Numbered from the stretch's first letter, positions 1 through 13,934 are shown. The stretch: 64,000 nucleotides of DNA from Pterobdella sp. o SKG-2022 (GCA_964035795.1 OZ038325.1:2296473-2360472), one strand, 5' to 3'. Translations and numbers: made by a program. The notes: a model not told the origin generated them from the sequence alone.

Positions 1-23
1 AAATTAAAATAAAAAAAATTCAT

Positions 24-85
24 ATTAGGTTATACAGCTAGAGTTTTCCAGTAGCTGGGGTTACAGCAGTTGCCTAGTTCATCTC
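24..85 (+). repeat. Dispersed repeat X, fragment
   Basis: ATTAGGTTATACAGCTAGAG...GTTACAGCAGTTGCCTAG matches the left part of 5484-5800. Confidence 0.5.
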
Positions 86-518
86 CTTCTCTCAACTCTA
101 CTGAGTGGGTTCACATTTTTGAAGCCATAGGATTTCATATTCTTTTCAACACAACTCAACCAAGTTTTTGCTGGTCTACCATGAGAACGACCTTCGGGCA
201 AAGATACACATGGACAAACGTCTTACGTGACCAAACCAACAAAAATGACGGCTCTGTAAGTAGCGTCCCTATGTCAGAGATTTTGAGTTTTGTAAGAAAG
301 ACTGAGGATGGACTTTTGTTCTTTGGCTTAACGCCACATATCTAGCGGGTCATGGACCTATCGTTGCACTGTAGCCTTTGCAAATAAGCAACTGTTAGGG
401 TCCAGTTTTGACTGCCATATAAGAATTCGGGACGCACACAAGATTTGTATAATTTGCCACGAGATTCCAAGGTGATGTGTTTAGAGGTCAATATGGGCAG
501 CAGTTTTTTAAATTGACC

Positions 519-1549
519 TCAGGCAACTGAATATCTGGTGATAACTGCCAGTTCACAATCTCCATCTGCACACAAAATATCACCAAGGTAACAAAACTTC
601 GGTTCTACATCTATTGTAGCATTACCAACAGTAACCTTTTTGACAGGCCTATTTTTCAAAGGTGGCGCTAAATTGAGGCAGCGAGGACATACATAAACCT
701 GATCTTTCAGCCGCCCAGGCAAACCTCTACATTTCTTGTAGACCCAATGAAAGCATGTCGAGCAAAAACTGAGTTGACGCCAACTCTGTCATACACTGCA
801 AGGAAATGCTCCAGAATCCCTCAAATATCCATAACCGAACTTCATGAATTTTGTTTTGTTGAAGTTTACCCGCAATCCTTTACTTTCTATTTCCAGTTTC
901 CATTTAAATTTGGATATACAATCGTCTTGCAATTCTGAGATCAAAACCAGGTCATTAACACATAAAAGTTTCCAAGAACACCGGTTCATAACTCTCTAGA
1001 CTAGGCTCAATACAGATCCCTGATGTACACCAAACTCATCGCTGAGCTGGTTATTAATGCGTACTCGACCTTTTGCTCCAATATACATGCTCTGAACTAC
1101 ACGGACAGCCCATTCTTCAACCCCGATCTTTCTTATTGCCCCTCAAATCACTTTGCGCGGAACTCGATTAAAGGCCTTTTCTAAATCAACGAAAACAAGA
1201 GTGTTTTTTTGACGGCTAGATATTTATCCTGCAACTGACGAACAATAAAAACTGCATCAGTGGCGCTTCTACAAGAATCGAAGCCAAACTGCATCTCATC
1301 AATATCCACCATCTTCCTCATTCGTCTCTCTAGGGTATGCTCAACAAGCTTCATCACATGATCTGTCATCTTGAAGCCTCTATGACTTCCTCGATCCAAA
1401 GCATACCCCTTACCTTTGTAGAGGTTTACAACGATGCTATCACGCCAATCAGCAGAAACTACACCTTCAGCAATAACTGATTTAATGAGGTGGGCCAAGA
1501 CTTCTAACCCTAAAGGTCCAAATGCCTTCAGAAACAATGTTCCTTCCAA
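519..1549 (-). pseudogene. Degenerate LINE RT fragment with zinc-knuckle module
   Basis: Reading the minus strand in shifting frames: RRMRKMVDIDEMQFGF, KTL then an FVDLEKAFNRVPRK-like segment, GVHQGSVLS, DDCISKFKWKLEIESKGLRV, a Cys-rich module ending VCPRCLN, and FCYLGDILCADGDCELA. Several frameshifts and stops make it dead. Same family as 16441-17700. Confidence 0.8.
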
Positions 1550-2262
1550 GTCCGAAAAATGCAGCTTAGAGAATGATTGGTTAGTGTGTTAATGGATAAA
1601 AGTAGAATTAAATCTTGATGTATGTTTTCGAATAAAAGTGAATTTTGCTTTTCAATTTGTTTCAGAAAATAAAAAAAAATTTATTGATCTGTAGGTGTGT
1701 AATAAGGAGTTCTACCTTATGAGTTAATCTTGAAACTCCATGGGTTAAAAATCACTCTAATAAACTTTGTAGATTATTATCATCATTATACAGTAACTCT
1801 GTTCTAGGAATATTCCAGCCTTTAAAACTATCCCAGAATCTAATGAGGCAAAAGTGTTAGTCTCAACATACAACGTTTCCTATCACATAATCTCTAAGAA
1901 CACACACTATCTTTTCTCATCTAGCCCAGTTCTCTTCGCATTTATAACCTTGACAAAAGAATATTTTTATAAAATAATAGTATCATTGATAATGATCACG
2001 ATTTAATTTTTTAGATATCTAGTGATTATTTTCAGAGACCTAGGGTTTAAAAATTTGACTAAAGTAACTTGTAGCGTCGGCGTACCAAAAAAATTCAATT
2101 TAGTGAAAATTTTAGTGCTAAAACTGTTTTAGGATATTTCGAGCTCTTACCCAAAGAAGAGCTTTTTCACCATACCACAGCCTGCCTTATACAACTGTGT
2201 TCTCTCCGATCCCAAAAAAGTTTTCTGGATTATTCGAAAAATCTATTTTGTTCCAAAACAAT

Positions 2263-3629
2263 ATTTCCCTTATGATCTTTCAGCTTGCACTGATATACCA
2301 AACAAACGATCAAATCGAGCATGATAAAAAGAATAGAATGCTTATGCAAACTTATGAAATCGTCTCAAAACACAAAGTCTATTACTCTTCAACTTTTCCG
2401 CACAATTAAATATGATTTATCCACAAGGTTCACTTAGGAATTAAGATTCTTAATTTTAATCATGTCAACTGGGATACGATAGTAAAAATAGAAAATATGC
2501 AGCGATAATTTACACAACTAATAACAGATAAAATCATTAACATATAGTCAACGACTGTAAGTTTTAAGATTAACCACTGGCGGGGAGGCGTATTAGAGGT
2601 GTCTTAATAAAAGTATATAAAATAATTAATAATTACTTAAATGTAAAATCTGACATACTAAACGTAAGCAATAACAGAAATAACCTGAATTAAATTTGAT
2701 GAGCAGTGATAATAACGATTTAAGCAAAGTATTTCAATCATCGTTCCCTGAGAGTAAAAAGCTACTAGAATGTATTACCAATAAAAATTAAAAAGCCAAA
2801 ATCAATTTTAGACTTCAAGAAAAACCTAGAATCCTACAAAACGGAAAACAAGGCGTTGATCAATGAAAACTACTATTGGAGTATTTCAAATACGTCATTA
2901 CAAAAGATGGAGAATGAATGCTACATGAACAATAGAGCAATATATTTCAATTAAATATTAAAAAAGTGTGGAAGATGACTCGGTTTAAAGGAATTTATTT
3001 GCGATGGTGTTTGGTCATTATATTTGATCTGATTTGGTTTTCACATCCATATAAAGCTTATCTGCAGCCCTTTTGTTCTTCTGGCAACAGCTGAGAGTTT
3101 TCCAAATAGAAATAAGTTTTCTTTGCTGTTACCGATGTCAAAAGTTTATAAAAAGTCGTCAAAAATGTAATCGGACGAAAGTTTCTAAAATCTTGTGTGT
3201 TTTTTCCTTTGCCAGTAAATATATATTTTCTTATGTTAACCACTGTGGCATGGAAAAGGAAAATCTGGCTGGAGCAATGAGAGACAAGAGTCTTTGGGCT
3301 AGTGTCGTGGCGGCTACTATTTCTCGACATAATAGTATGCCGCCCTAAGTAAGTGAGTAAGTAACCACTCTGGGCTTTGTTGGGGTTTCCCATTATTTTA
3401 TTAAGAACATAAGCCAAAAAAGTATGGCTTGCGGTAAATTTCTTTACCCATAAGTTTTGAACTTGATCTGATCCTGGTGTTTACCAGTTAGGCACATTTT
3501 GTAATTCTGCTTTTGTTTTCATTTCCCTTATGATCTTTCAGCTTGCACTGATATACCAAACAAACGATCAAATCGAGCATGATAAAAAGAACAGAATGCT
3601 TATGTAAGCTCATGAAATCGTCTCAAAAT
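2263..3629. repeat. Direct repeat pair (~108 bp arms) around an RT fragment
   Basis: The arms at 2263-2371 and 3521-3629 begin ATTTCCCTTATGATCTTTCA and differ at only a few positions. They enclose about 1.15 kb containing the RT scrap. No gene is seen here. Confidence 0.8.
3058..3417 (-). pseudogene. Short RT fragment of a fourth LINE type
   Basis: The minus frame ends FRNFRPITFLTTFYKLLTSV then LENSQLLPEEQKGCR, the RT fingers motif (YRPIT...YKLLT...EQKGC). The N-terminal part of the same frame is repeat-like. It lies between the two arms of a direct repeat (2263-2371, 3521-3629). Confidence 0.6.
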
Positions 3630-3639
3630 CGTCTATCAA

Positions 3640-4220
3640 TCTTCAATTTTTTTCTCATTTTCAAATATGATTTTTTCAGATGACTTGCTTGTGAAATTAA
3701 ATTTTTAAATAGTTGCATGTTTATATGCCATGAAACATGAGCTATGCTAGGGAAGTAAGGGCATGCTTCTTGGATACTCCGTTTCGCTCCAAAACTTCTT
3801 GGGACTATGAACACAGAAATGATGGCTTTCAGACTTCAGCAGCTCTTAAATAGGCAAAAAGTAAAAAAAATGTCTGAGTTTTCTTCTCTTTCTTCTTGTT
3901 TGTAGAAGATCTGCTTTTGGTAGTTATAATCTTGGTTTTTAAAAGGGTATGATACGTAGCATGCAAAGAGTGGAAAAAAGACACACTTACCTCATCACTT
4001 CCTTACATTCATTTTGTTCTATTTATTCATTGCTGTTTCATGATATTTTTCTAATAATTGCCTGCTAGTTTTTTGAATCAGTTATTTATGGTTCACGGAT
4101 ACCTTAGTGATAAAAAGAGCCTTTTTATTTAGCACAATACCAAAATTTTCATCACGTGATGTTTCTTTTTTCAAGTTGACCATTATTCGCCCCATATTGA
4201 GATTTCGTCAGCTCAACAGA
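3640..4220. other. Non-coding, nothing recognised
   Basis: AT-rich intergenic sequence; no gene, RNA or repeat family seen. The same holds for 86-510, 1560-2250, 2380-3050 and 4340-4940. Confidence 0.6.
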
Positions 4221-4222
4221 TG

Positions 4223-4330
4223 TTTCACAAGGCACTAATCCTTGTGTACTAAATTGTCATCCCACGCGGGTTCGAACCCTGTAACTTTAGATAATTAATC
4301 TAATGGTCTACCAGCTGAGCTTTGCAGGCA
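4223..4330 (-). mobile_element. tRNA-derived SINE, head fragment (copy 1)
   Basis: Minus strand: a GCTCAGCTGGTAGACCATTA head, a TAGA..TCTA anticodon-like stem and B box GGGTTCGAACC, followed by CGCGTGGGATGACAATT. Only the tRNA-like head is kept; the body and tail seen in other copies are absent. Confidence 0.75.
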
Positions 4331-5483
4331 AAACAAGCTATGCGGGCTGACTATAAACGCAAACCTTTCGATTCGATTTATAAACGAATTTTAGCTCGAT
4401 TGTTTTTAATTTAAAAAAAGCATTCGAGCATCTATGCAACGAAAACATCTTCTTTTTTTATATGTGATTTGTTATTTAATATGAAAAAAAACTCCAATTG
4501 AAAGGAGAATGATCTAATACCTGTAACGAATGAAAAATTACTAATCATGTAAAAACTACGCATCTTTTACAAACATATTGCAGATTAAATTTAGAGCAAT
4601 CGTACTTTTAACATGGAAAACACACTTAACTATCTTAAATGTTCCACAGTTTTCTCAAATCATGAAATGAACCTTTTTCAAAACACGTTATTCAAGAAAA
4701 CCAGCTAAAATTTTCGATAGTTCAAATCGTATAACTGATTAGTCAGAGAATTAACATTCAAGTCTTACGAATATGTATCAGAGTTCATTTTTCTCGCATC
4801 TTACAATCGATGTTTTTCTAGCTTCATAGATACACAAATGTTATGTTTTTCATTCAGTTATAAGCTAAATCATGTCATAAAGGGTGACCATTGTACTACC
4901 ATTGAACAATTGCTTCTGAATCTATATTAAAATATTTTTGAAGACTCTAAAAGTTTCATGCCACTATAATAGTATTCGTTATGTCTTTGTGTGATTGATT
5001 GATTGTTAGAACATTTATCTTTATGTGCAAGTATTTGTAAGAAAACATTTTGAATATTTAGCTAATTCAGACAAAGTTTCAACAAATAATAGACAAAATT
5101 ATTATGAATTATAAAATAAACGTTTTTTGTAATATTTGACATGTTTGTGCTTCAAACTGGCTCAAAAGTTTCAAAAAAGTTCATGTACCAATGTTAAACA
5201 CCATCTTCTAACGAGTAAGTCTGTTATTATATCAGATAAACTAAAAATTGGATAAAATAATAAGTTTTTCATATTAGCTAAGCTAAAATTAAAACTAATA
5301 TAATCTAAAAGTTCAGGTCTGAACGACGCGGTGTTGGAAGTTGGTCCAAATCAGATACAGATGGCGATAAGAGAAGCCATGCAAATGACTAAAAGACAGT
5401 ATTGAGAAGCAAGGGCGGCTGACAGGAAACTTGTTGTTCTGGGTACTGGTGTTGTCTTGTCAGCTGTTTGAGAAAAATTTATT

Positions 5484-5800
5484 TATTTTTCCAATAAAAC
5501 CAATTAGATTATACAGCTGTACATGCCCTAGTAACCGAGGTTCAAAGCAGTCGGTCTAAATTATTGATACTATTATAGTGTAATTTTTACAAAAAAGCCA
5601 TTTATTTGGCAAAAATTTTTATAGACTGCCAGTCTGGGCTAACGTTCAACTTGGAATTATCGAATTCAAAACCCAACCTTCCCAGACTTGGATAGTTTGT
5701 CTTGCCGTTGTCACCTAAAAAAAGATCCTCCACCAAGCCAAATGACAATGACACCAGAATATCAGTTCGTCGATATCTGCTACCAGAGTTTACTGTTATT
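5484..5800 (+). repeat. Dispersed repeat X, copy 2
   Basis: Shares ATAGACTGCCAG, AATTATCGAATTCAA and ATATCAGT(C/T)CGTCGAT-type blocks with 12055-12560, and its left part (TTATACAGCT...GTAACCGAGGTT) matches 24-85. Diverged and unclassified; no ORF of note. Confidence 0.65.
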
Positions 5801-5934
5801 CAGGTTATAACAGAAAAACAGTCTCAATTTGAAAATGCTGTTTCCCTTGCAGCTCAGCGTCATGCCCAAAACCATGAACAGTATAATAATAATAAAATGT
5901 TCTGCATTGCAAGAGATAAACATCAAAAACATAC

Positions 5935-6138
5935 TTTTCCTTTTCAAATCACTCGGTCTTGCTGATTTGCAAGGTCTTATAACGGGTGGAGTGGTCGTTT
6001 TAGAAACTAGTTCTGTGGCCGTGGTTGTGGTCCCAGTCATTTGCCCATCAGATGCTGCCGTAAATTTTGTTGTAGACTCTGTTGCCGTCTCAGTTGTTGA
6101 GGTGGTAATTGTCGTTGTGGACAATGAGTTAGTTGCAC
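5935..6138 (-). CDS. Candidate Thr-rich (mucin-like) exon, unassigned
   Basis: Acceptor ACACAAAG at 6139 and an excellent donor A|GTATGT at 5935 enclose 204 nt open in one frame: ATNSLSTTTITTSTTETATE, then SKTTTPPVIRPCKSARPSDL. The exon is phase 1-1, the class common for extracellular modules. Thr/Ser density suggests an O-glycosylated spacer. No neighbouring exons were recognised, so it may be a relic. Confidence 0.35.
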
Positions 6139-6149
6139 CTTTGTGTTGA

Positions 6150-7925
6150 AAAATAAACTTTTATTGAGTTATCTGATAGGTTTCATGTCTTATTTGAGTC
6201 GGTCCAATGGTTTTTCCTAGAATGCAACTAATGATTTTGAGAACCCTTGCATATAATCACATTCTTATGCTCACATCTCAAGATTTGGACTGCTCAATGT
6301 TTAATGAGTTTCTTTCTGTTCAACTTCAAAATGAAGTGCTTATTAGATACATGAATTCTTGGTGAAACTATAAATTTTTGGTAAGTACAACTTCACCATG
6401 AAACTCAGCACACTTTTCTGAGAAGCGTTGAGCATTTGGAACAGATGAATTCAACTATAAAGCTTATTTAGGTTCAATATTTTTCAGTTTAAAACTAAGG
6501 GATAAATATTTAAAGTGGAAAATTTTTAAGAATAAAATTTGAAACTAAAAACATTATGAACCAAAAATTCGTTCACAAGTGCATAGCTCTGATTCAATCA
6601 AAAGGCCACATAATGATATGGCCCAGTCGATTCATTCAGGTTACAAGAGGCTTCGTACCTAAGGAGTAAGACTGTTGTATTCAATTCTTTATTTGGTTTG
6701 GTAACTTCTGTGAGTTTCTTGAGGGGGCACAATATATCAGTAGTGGACTCAGAAAGATTATTGTATCTGTCAAAGTCGTTCACCACCATTATGAACAATG
6801 TTCCAGTGAGCTCTGGAGAAATGTGATTTTAAAAGGTTGGTGAGTCGTTTGATATGGGTTGGAGGGGATTATTTTGATAATGAATACTTATTCACTAGGA
6901 ACCAAGTATTTTTTAGTTTTGTTTAAAAAACAGAGATTTTTGTTAACAGTAGAAGATTTGCAAGCGCGTTAAGCAGAGTTCTTGTAAATGTTTCACTGTA
7001 AACGACAACCTCGGTACTTTTTCAATAATATAGAAATTATTTAGTGCCTAGTTTTTTAGTAATTTTTTTTTTCTGTTTGATAACCATTGTTTGATAATAC
7101 TAATAAAAGGAAATTATGTTTCCTTACGGTTTAACGGGTAAAAAAAACATCTCCTATGTAGTATTTCTGACCCAAATCCATCCCAAGTTGCTTTATGCTC
7201 GTGGAAATTAATATCCGAAAGCGAGCATAATTGCAATCAGTTGAACTTTTTGTCACAATATCCGCCGAAAAATTCCTTACAAACATCTTGCCATATGCCA
7301 AGTTCGACTCGCATGTGTAATCTAGAAAGAAAAAATGTTATCATTTCTTTATGTCATCTATCTTTGAAGTTTTATGTAGATTGTGAAGTTATGTTTGAAT
7401 TACGGAGAATTTCATGAAAAAGTATATATTTAGTGTTAAAATAAATTAAAATGTTATTTGTTTCAAATTATCTTTCCACTTTTAGGAATCTCTCATAACT
7501 CGAAGATATCAAAAGCCAAAAAGCCAATATGAAATTTAGTTTGGTGAGCATTTTAGTGATATTAATTTTTGAAAAAAACCTACTTTATATGTGGAAAATT
7601 TTTTTTTCTTAAAAGATATTTCATATAATAAACCCACAAATCAAATCTTGAAATAATAAATCATTTCTTGTAGTGAAAAATACTTATTTTTGTGCTATGA
7701 TCTATGCATGGAGTAGTATTAATAATGATAATGATAATAATAATAATAAAACGTTTCAGCGTTTTCATAATCCGACTTTTGTTGTCGTTTTTTAGAAATT
7801 TCGCAGAAATTTTGAAAAAATTTTAGAGAAAATTAATTTGAAAGCTCTAAAAATAACAACTCTTCTTTTGTTGAACGAAAATTTGGTGAAAACTCTTTCA
7901 AAATCTGAGGATTCAAAAAACTCCT
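6150..7925. other. Non-coding, nothing recognised
   Basis: AT-rich intergenic DNA with only short random frames. The same applies to 10570-12050 and 12690-13130. Confidence 0.6.
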
Positions 7926-7929
7926 CAAA

Positions 7930-10465
7930 CATTTGAAATAATAATAATATCCCCATCGAGTTGCTCTAGTCGTATAGTTGACTGAGTTTCTCTTGGGTAA
8001 CTCTCTTCACAATTCTTCTCCAAGAACATTTCCGTTGGGCATGCAGAAAAATGGTTTCGAAATCTTCTGAGTTTTCGAGTTTCATTTTTGGGATAAATTT
8101 GACATCTTCTTTTAATGTCTGTGGTAGGGTGGTTAAAGGTCTGCCTGGGTATTTTTTCTTATTTGATGTGGCATAGTACTGCTTCATAGCCTGAAATGCT
8201 GGCGTATCAGGTCTTCTTATGATATGTCCCAACATACTCCATCTTGCACCAGCAATTTCAACTGAAAGGGGTATGCTATTCGTTTTTTTTGTATAGTTCT
8301 TTGTTGCTGATTCTATTGGGATAGTAGATACCGATCACTCTCTTAGGCTGTTTGCGGTGGAATGCGTCAATCTTAGCTTCTATATTTTTGTTGACTGCCC
8401 ATGCTGAAGAGTTGTAGGTGAGAACTGGTTTAACATAGGAATTGTACACTCGCACTTTTTTGCTTATTTTTAGCTTTTTTCCTTTCATGTATATTTTCCA
8501 TAATTTACTCATCGCAGTTTGGCCAAGTTGTTTTCTCCTCTCAATATCTTTTTTGTCATCAAGGAAAAAGGCTAGTTTTTTGCTCGTTTTCCAGGCCTCA
8601 TCTGATTTTGATATTTTGATGAGTTCCGTCTTGTCAGTATTGACTTTGAGGTTCCAGTTCGAGAACTCATCTTTCAGTTTGCTTTCTAGGTCAAGTAGTT
8701 GCTGTTTGTCTTTACGAATGAAATCTTGATCGTCAGCATATCCTACCATTTTTGCTGGTGTCAATGGTTGTAGGTTTGTGTAGCTGTGATCTAGCTTTAT
8801 ATGGTTTGTTACTTTAGACTTGAAAGTGCGCAGTGCTGCTTCTAAGTAAATTGTGAAGAGAATGGGTGAGAGTCCATCTCCTTGAGGGATCCCTATGTTA
8901 GTTTCGAAAGAGGTTTGTGTGCTTTTGCCATTCCATCTTACCTTCAAACAAGTGTTTGTTAATAGCTTTCTGATCATCATTATTTCATCTTTGTTCAGAA
9001 TTTTTTCAAGAACATTTATTAGAAGGGGTCTGTCCACAGTATCAAAGGCTTGGCTCAGGTCGATACCAAGGATATAGTACTCTTCATCCCTGTACGTAAG
9101 AGCTTTAGCTATATCCCATTTATGAGACCAGACTATGTCTGTCGTGCTTCTTCGATTTCTGAATCCACTTTGATAAGAACCGATGTATTCTTCCGTTTTG
9201 TTGCGTATACGATTCATAGTAATGTTCGATAATATTTTTCGGTTACTGTTCAGTAGAGTAATGGGTCTTAAGCTTGTAAGTTGTTCTTTCGGTTTACCTT
9301 GTTTTTGTACAGTGACTAATATTCCACTACCAATAAAACTATCTTCTTGAATTTTATTTTCTACTATTAAGTTTAATATTCTTGATACTTCTTTTATTAG
9401 TTTTTCTCCACTACATTTTATAATTTCAGATGGGATCTCATCTTCACCTTTAGCTTTATTATTCTTTAGTGTAGCTAGCTTAATTTCATTAAAACTTATT
9501 GGGTCATTGAGAGATTGTTGCAACATCGGATTTTGGTTGTTGTTAGGTAGTTTCTAAAATTTGTTGTGGTAGAACTGTTTGACTTTTATTTCAGCTTTAG
9601 TTTCGTTAAGGATTTGCTTATTCTCTTGATCATTGAGAAATAATTTATCTGGAATTTTCCTATAGATGAATTTCATGGCTTTAAAAGTTTGTTTATCATC
9701 TCTGGAGTTTTCCATAAGCTGTAATTGCTCTTCCAAACCTTTTTCATAAGCTTTATTGCAAAGATTTTTTATCTCAAAAAGAATTTTTATTTCTTTCACT
9801 TTCCCATTTTGCTTTATTAATTGTATTGTTTGTGGTGTTTATCTTTATTCTAATCTCTTTGCATTGTAGAGATGATGTATTTCATTGTTGACTTCATATT
9901 CTTTCTTTATCGTTTTTCTCATGCCTACTGTTTCTATAGCTGATTGTTTCATTATATCTTTTAGAGAATCCCAAGTGATTTTTTCAGTATTATTAATTTT
10001 AGATTCAATTTGGTTTTTATATTCTGCTTCTTTTTCTTTAAGCATTTCATAATTGATTTCTTTTTTTGAATTGTTCCTTTTTGTCATTTTCTTCCATTTT
10101 GAATACATTTTTTTGAAATTTATCTTACAAATAACAATTTTATGGTCAGAGTTGAGTTCTGTTCCACCTTGAGTTATTAATGATAGCTCTTTGATTATAT
10201 TTGCAGATTACATAGTCTATTTGGTTATATATTTTTGTAATATCATTATTGTTGTTCTTTCTGTAACCTGTCCAAGTTGTTATGTGTCTAGCAGGATGTT
10301 GGAACAGGGTATTAGTAATAATGAGATCATGAAATTGACAGAAATTTATAAGGTTTTGATGATGGTGATGATACCAAGTTTGGTTTTCAATTGTAGAACG
10401 CAAATCCTTTCTGAGACTTTCAAAATTCTGTGTAGTAAGGGTTCAAGCTCTTTTTTTGATGGCAT
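7930..10465 (-). pseudogene. Degenerate 5'-truncated LINE (third family)
   Basis: Minus strand. 10403-10146: end of an endonuclease domain (NLINFCQFHDLIITNTLFQH, then NQIDYVIC). 10108-9554: coiled, Lys/Glu-rich linker in two frames. 9526-8276: RT with NNKAKGEDEIPSEIIK, LRPITLLNSNRKILS, QSGFRNRRSTTDIVW, GIDLSQAFDTVDR, GIPQGDGLSPILFTIYLEAA and VGYADD. 8235-7966: MLGHIIRRPDTPAFQAM to the 3' end LSQLYD. It ends near an ATTATT tail. Frameshifts and a missing 5' end make it inactive. Confidence 0.87.
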
Positions 10466-10489
10466 TTGAAAGTAATACCGTAAACATTC

Positions 10490-10560
10490 AAATAACACTT
10501 AAGAGTTTTTTTCATTCCAAGAAGCTTTTCGTAAAATGGACTTACATTATCAAGTGGAGG
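10490..10560. repeat. Short dispersed repeat shared with 43640-43710
   Basis: GAAGCTTTTCGTAAAATGGA and CTTACATTATCAAGTGGA resemble GAAGCTTTTCGTAAAGCGCA and CTTACACTCTCAAGTGAT at 43672-43708. Too short to classify. Confidence 0.5.
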
Positions 10561-12054
10561 TACAATTATTTCGTGAAATAAAATAAACTTCTAAAAGTAT
10601 TTTTATTTGGATATTTATGTTTGGCTCGAAGAATTAAAACAACGTAAATAATCCGAACAATTGAAATATTCAAAATTTGCAATAACAATGCCCTAAAAAG
10701 TTAAGAACAATCTAGAATCAAGTTTTTCAACTCAAAATATCATGTTTTTAAAATATTCTCCAAAGAAATTCATGATAATAGTTTTTGGGAACGACCATGT
10801 TGGAACGATAAGAACCTAGATAGCCAAAAAAAAAATCAATGATAATAATAATATTCAAAATGAAAAAGTTCAAAGTTGCATTGATAAAACTGGAAAAAAC
10901 TATTTTTTAAAAATTCAATAAAAAATAATAAATAAAATAATTCATTCTAAAGGGGCTACAGAATATGAGATGAAATAAGAAAGAAATCAAGTAGCCATGG
11001 AAGAAAGCATGCCTAACGAAGGTTTGAATCCAGAAACTTTTATGTTATGAATTTTAATGCGATAACTCATGATATAATGAGTGAAAATCAAATTCTGAAT
11101 GGATAAGAAGTTGGAAATATCAGACAAAACTATGATAGTACAAAGTTGAGACATGAATATCACAGGCAAGATATAAATCAAATTTAAAAATGCACAAAAG
11201 CTTTTTTTGTAAAGGGAAAATCATTTTAAAGTACAAGTTTGTAACAAAATGAACACTATTATCAGAGAAATAGAACAAGAAGAAGTAAACTAATACCAAG
11301 GCATTGTAAACAAAATATAAAAGATAATAACAAGTATTATTATACTGTGTTGAAACTGAAATAATAGTAATAATAATATAAAAAATATTATGAGATTTTA
11401 ACATTTATGTTGATGAATTAATGAAAGCAAGACGCCAAGACATAGTTGTCATAAAGAAAGAACCCAAAGAATCTTATAAAAAAGACATAGCTATACAAAA
11501 AATTTCGAAAAAAAAATAGAAAATTTTAAGAAAAATAGCCAGCTGTCGAAAAAATGGCAACAACTTTAACTCTGTCATAAATCATTTGTACGTTTTTAAA
11601 AAATTATTAAGGATTTATGACAAAGTTGAATATTTCAACATTTTTTGTTTGAATAAAAAAAGCATCAAAAAGACCGCCTCATTTAATGAAGATCTTTCAA
11701 GAAACAATTAGGAATACATGAATACATGATGTCTCTAAAGACAAATGATTCCCAAATATTTATGTTGAATTTTTGGTACCCTCACTTTTATGAGATGTTT
11801 TTGAGTTTTTTGGAAGGTTTTAAAAGAAAACGCAAATTAGACAATCACAAAGTTATATCTTTTGTTTTTTTGAAGTTTCACCAGAAGACATTTTTAAGCC
11901 AACAAAAATTTCAAATACTCAAAATGGCTGTACAGGCATTCCACCCTATGTAACCTCTCATAATGAACATTAAAGAAAAAATTTTTGAAAAAGTTTTTTG
12001 ATTCGAAAGTTTGTAAATGTATCGTATTTTATAATGTGAACCATTTTAACTATT

Positions 12055-12675
12055 AAAAATTTTTATAGACTGCCAGCTAACGACCAACTTTAAATTATCG
12101 AATTCAAGATCCGTCTTTCTTATGTTCGGACAGTTTGTCATGTAGTTGTCATCATTTTTTATCTATCATTACTCCCATGTTCCGCCGTGTAGGTTAGGAA
12201 CCTACTCTATCCTCATCATCAGGCTGTTAGTGTTGGTCAAAGGATGTATCTTTGTATATTAAGAACTTGTCCTAAGAACCTAGCCTGATGAGTCTTCCAG
12301 AAAAATTATCTTGAAACAAGGTAAAATAAGTAAGTCCAAAGGATTACTGGAGGACAGGAAAAGGTCGTTTAGATTTTTACTCTAAAAGGGTAGCAGCCCC
12401 ACCAACTAGCAGGCCTACACTAAAGCGTAAATGCCTTTTAATGTCATGCCCAGGACCAGTTGTCACCTAGGACCATTCGTCGAGTTAACTGAAAGCAATG
12501 CCAAAATATCAGTCTGTCGATGCTTGCTACTGGAGTCTACTAGCTACAACAGTTGAGTAAACATGAGACTTTAAATTAAATCAAATCAAAATCAAATCAA
12601 TTAAAAGTATGATTATAGTGGTATTAACTTCAAGAGTTTATAGACCACTGAGTATTATGGACTTTGAATGTAATG
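12055..12675 (+). repeat. Dispersed repeat X, copy 3, joined to repeat Y
   Basis: 12055-12560 matches repeat X. The following ATCAAATCAA-rich tail and GTATGATTATAGTGG...GACCACTGAGTATTATGG block is repeat Y. Adjacency suggests X and Y may be parts of one old element. Confidence 0.62.
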
Positions 12676-13130
12676 TAATGTATGAAAACTGAATTCACCT
12701 GAGATCATAACAATTTTATTCATGTATTTGTTGATGTAATGTCAATTTACGAGAAGCATCGTATTATTTAGTTAATAAAAGTGCTCGATTGGAGTTAGAT
12801 GCAGCTTGATCAAATAAAAGCGAAAAAATCAAACTGCGCAAATGAACAATTGGAATCACTTTCAAAACGTTTCGAAAACTCGCTTTGAAAAAATCTTCCT
12901 TTCAGAATCAGTCCAATAATTTAAAAATTTTAAATTTATTTCCAATGAAAAATAACAACAATCAATCAAATGTAGACAAAATATCATAAAAAAGTCAAAA
13001 AATAAATAAATTTCAACAAAATTGAACGGCAAATTTTTGGACGATTTGGAAAATGACGGTTTGGTTGAAATCTGCCATAAAGATTATATAGGTTGTAAGA
13101 TAGCTAGAAATATGTATGGATGGATGGATA

Positions 13131-13358
<228 letters not shown>

Positions 13359-13928
13359 CAACTCCGAAAACGTTTGAACTTCAACGAAATTATACACAAA
13401 AACTATTGATGGTCTAATAGCAAACACAACATTTAAATGACCTAGTCTTCCCGCTATAAAATCAGAGTTGTGCGTGGGAAAATAATTAAATCCATCATGA
13501 AGTCTTCATGAAAACCTGGAAATCTTTGAGACAAAATAAGTCCTATTACTGTGCATGATATAGAATATAAAAACATATTTTTAAGCTATAAAAACACATC
13601 ATCAGATTTCAACACAATAATACTTGGTAGTCAAAAATATACATTATAATTTTGATAATTTATTTTGATTATAATTTGATTAGACATCGACCAAAAAATG
13701 ACCTACATTAAGCTCAAACGATTGGTTACAAATACTTTATCATGCCCCAATTATTATATTTAGTTATTCATATAAATAAATTCAATTAGAATTCAGAACA
13801 CATGGCAGTTGTTTTTATTACTTTTCAAGTTTGTCTTCATCATCATCCTCATCCTCATCACCACCTTCATCTTCATCATCTACATCACCATTCGTATCAC
13901 AGTCACTAACACCACCACCACCATCGTT

Positions 13929-13934
13929 TTTATT
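13929..13934 (-). promoter_or_regulatory. Plexin polyadenylation signal (AATAAA)
   Basis: AATAAA on the minus strand 40 nt after the plexin stop; a second copy lies at 13814-13819. The distance suits cleavage shortly downstream. Inferred from position only. Confidence 0.5.
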
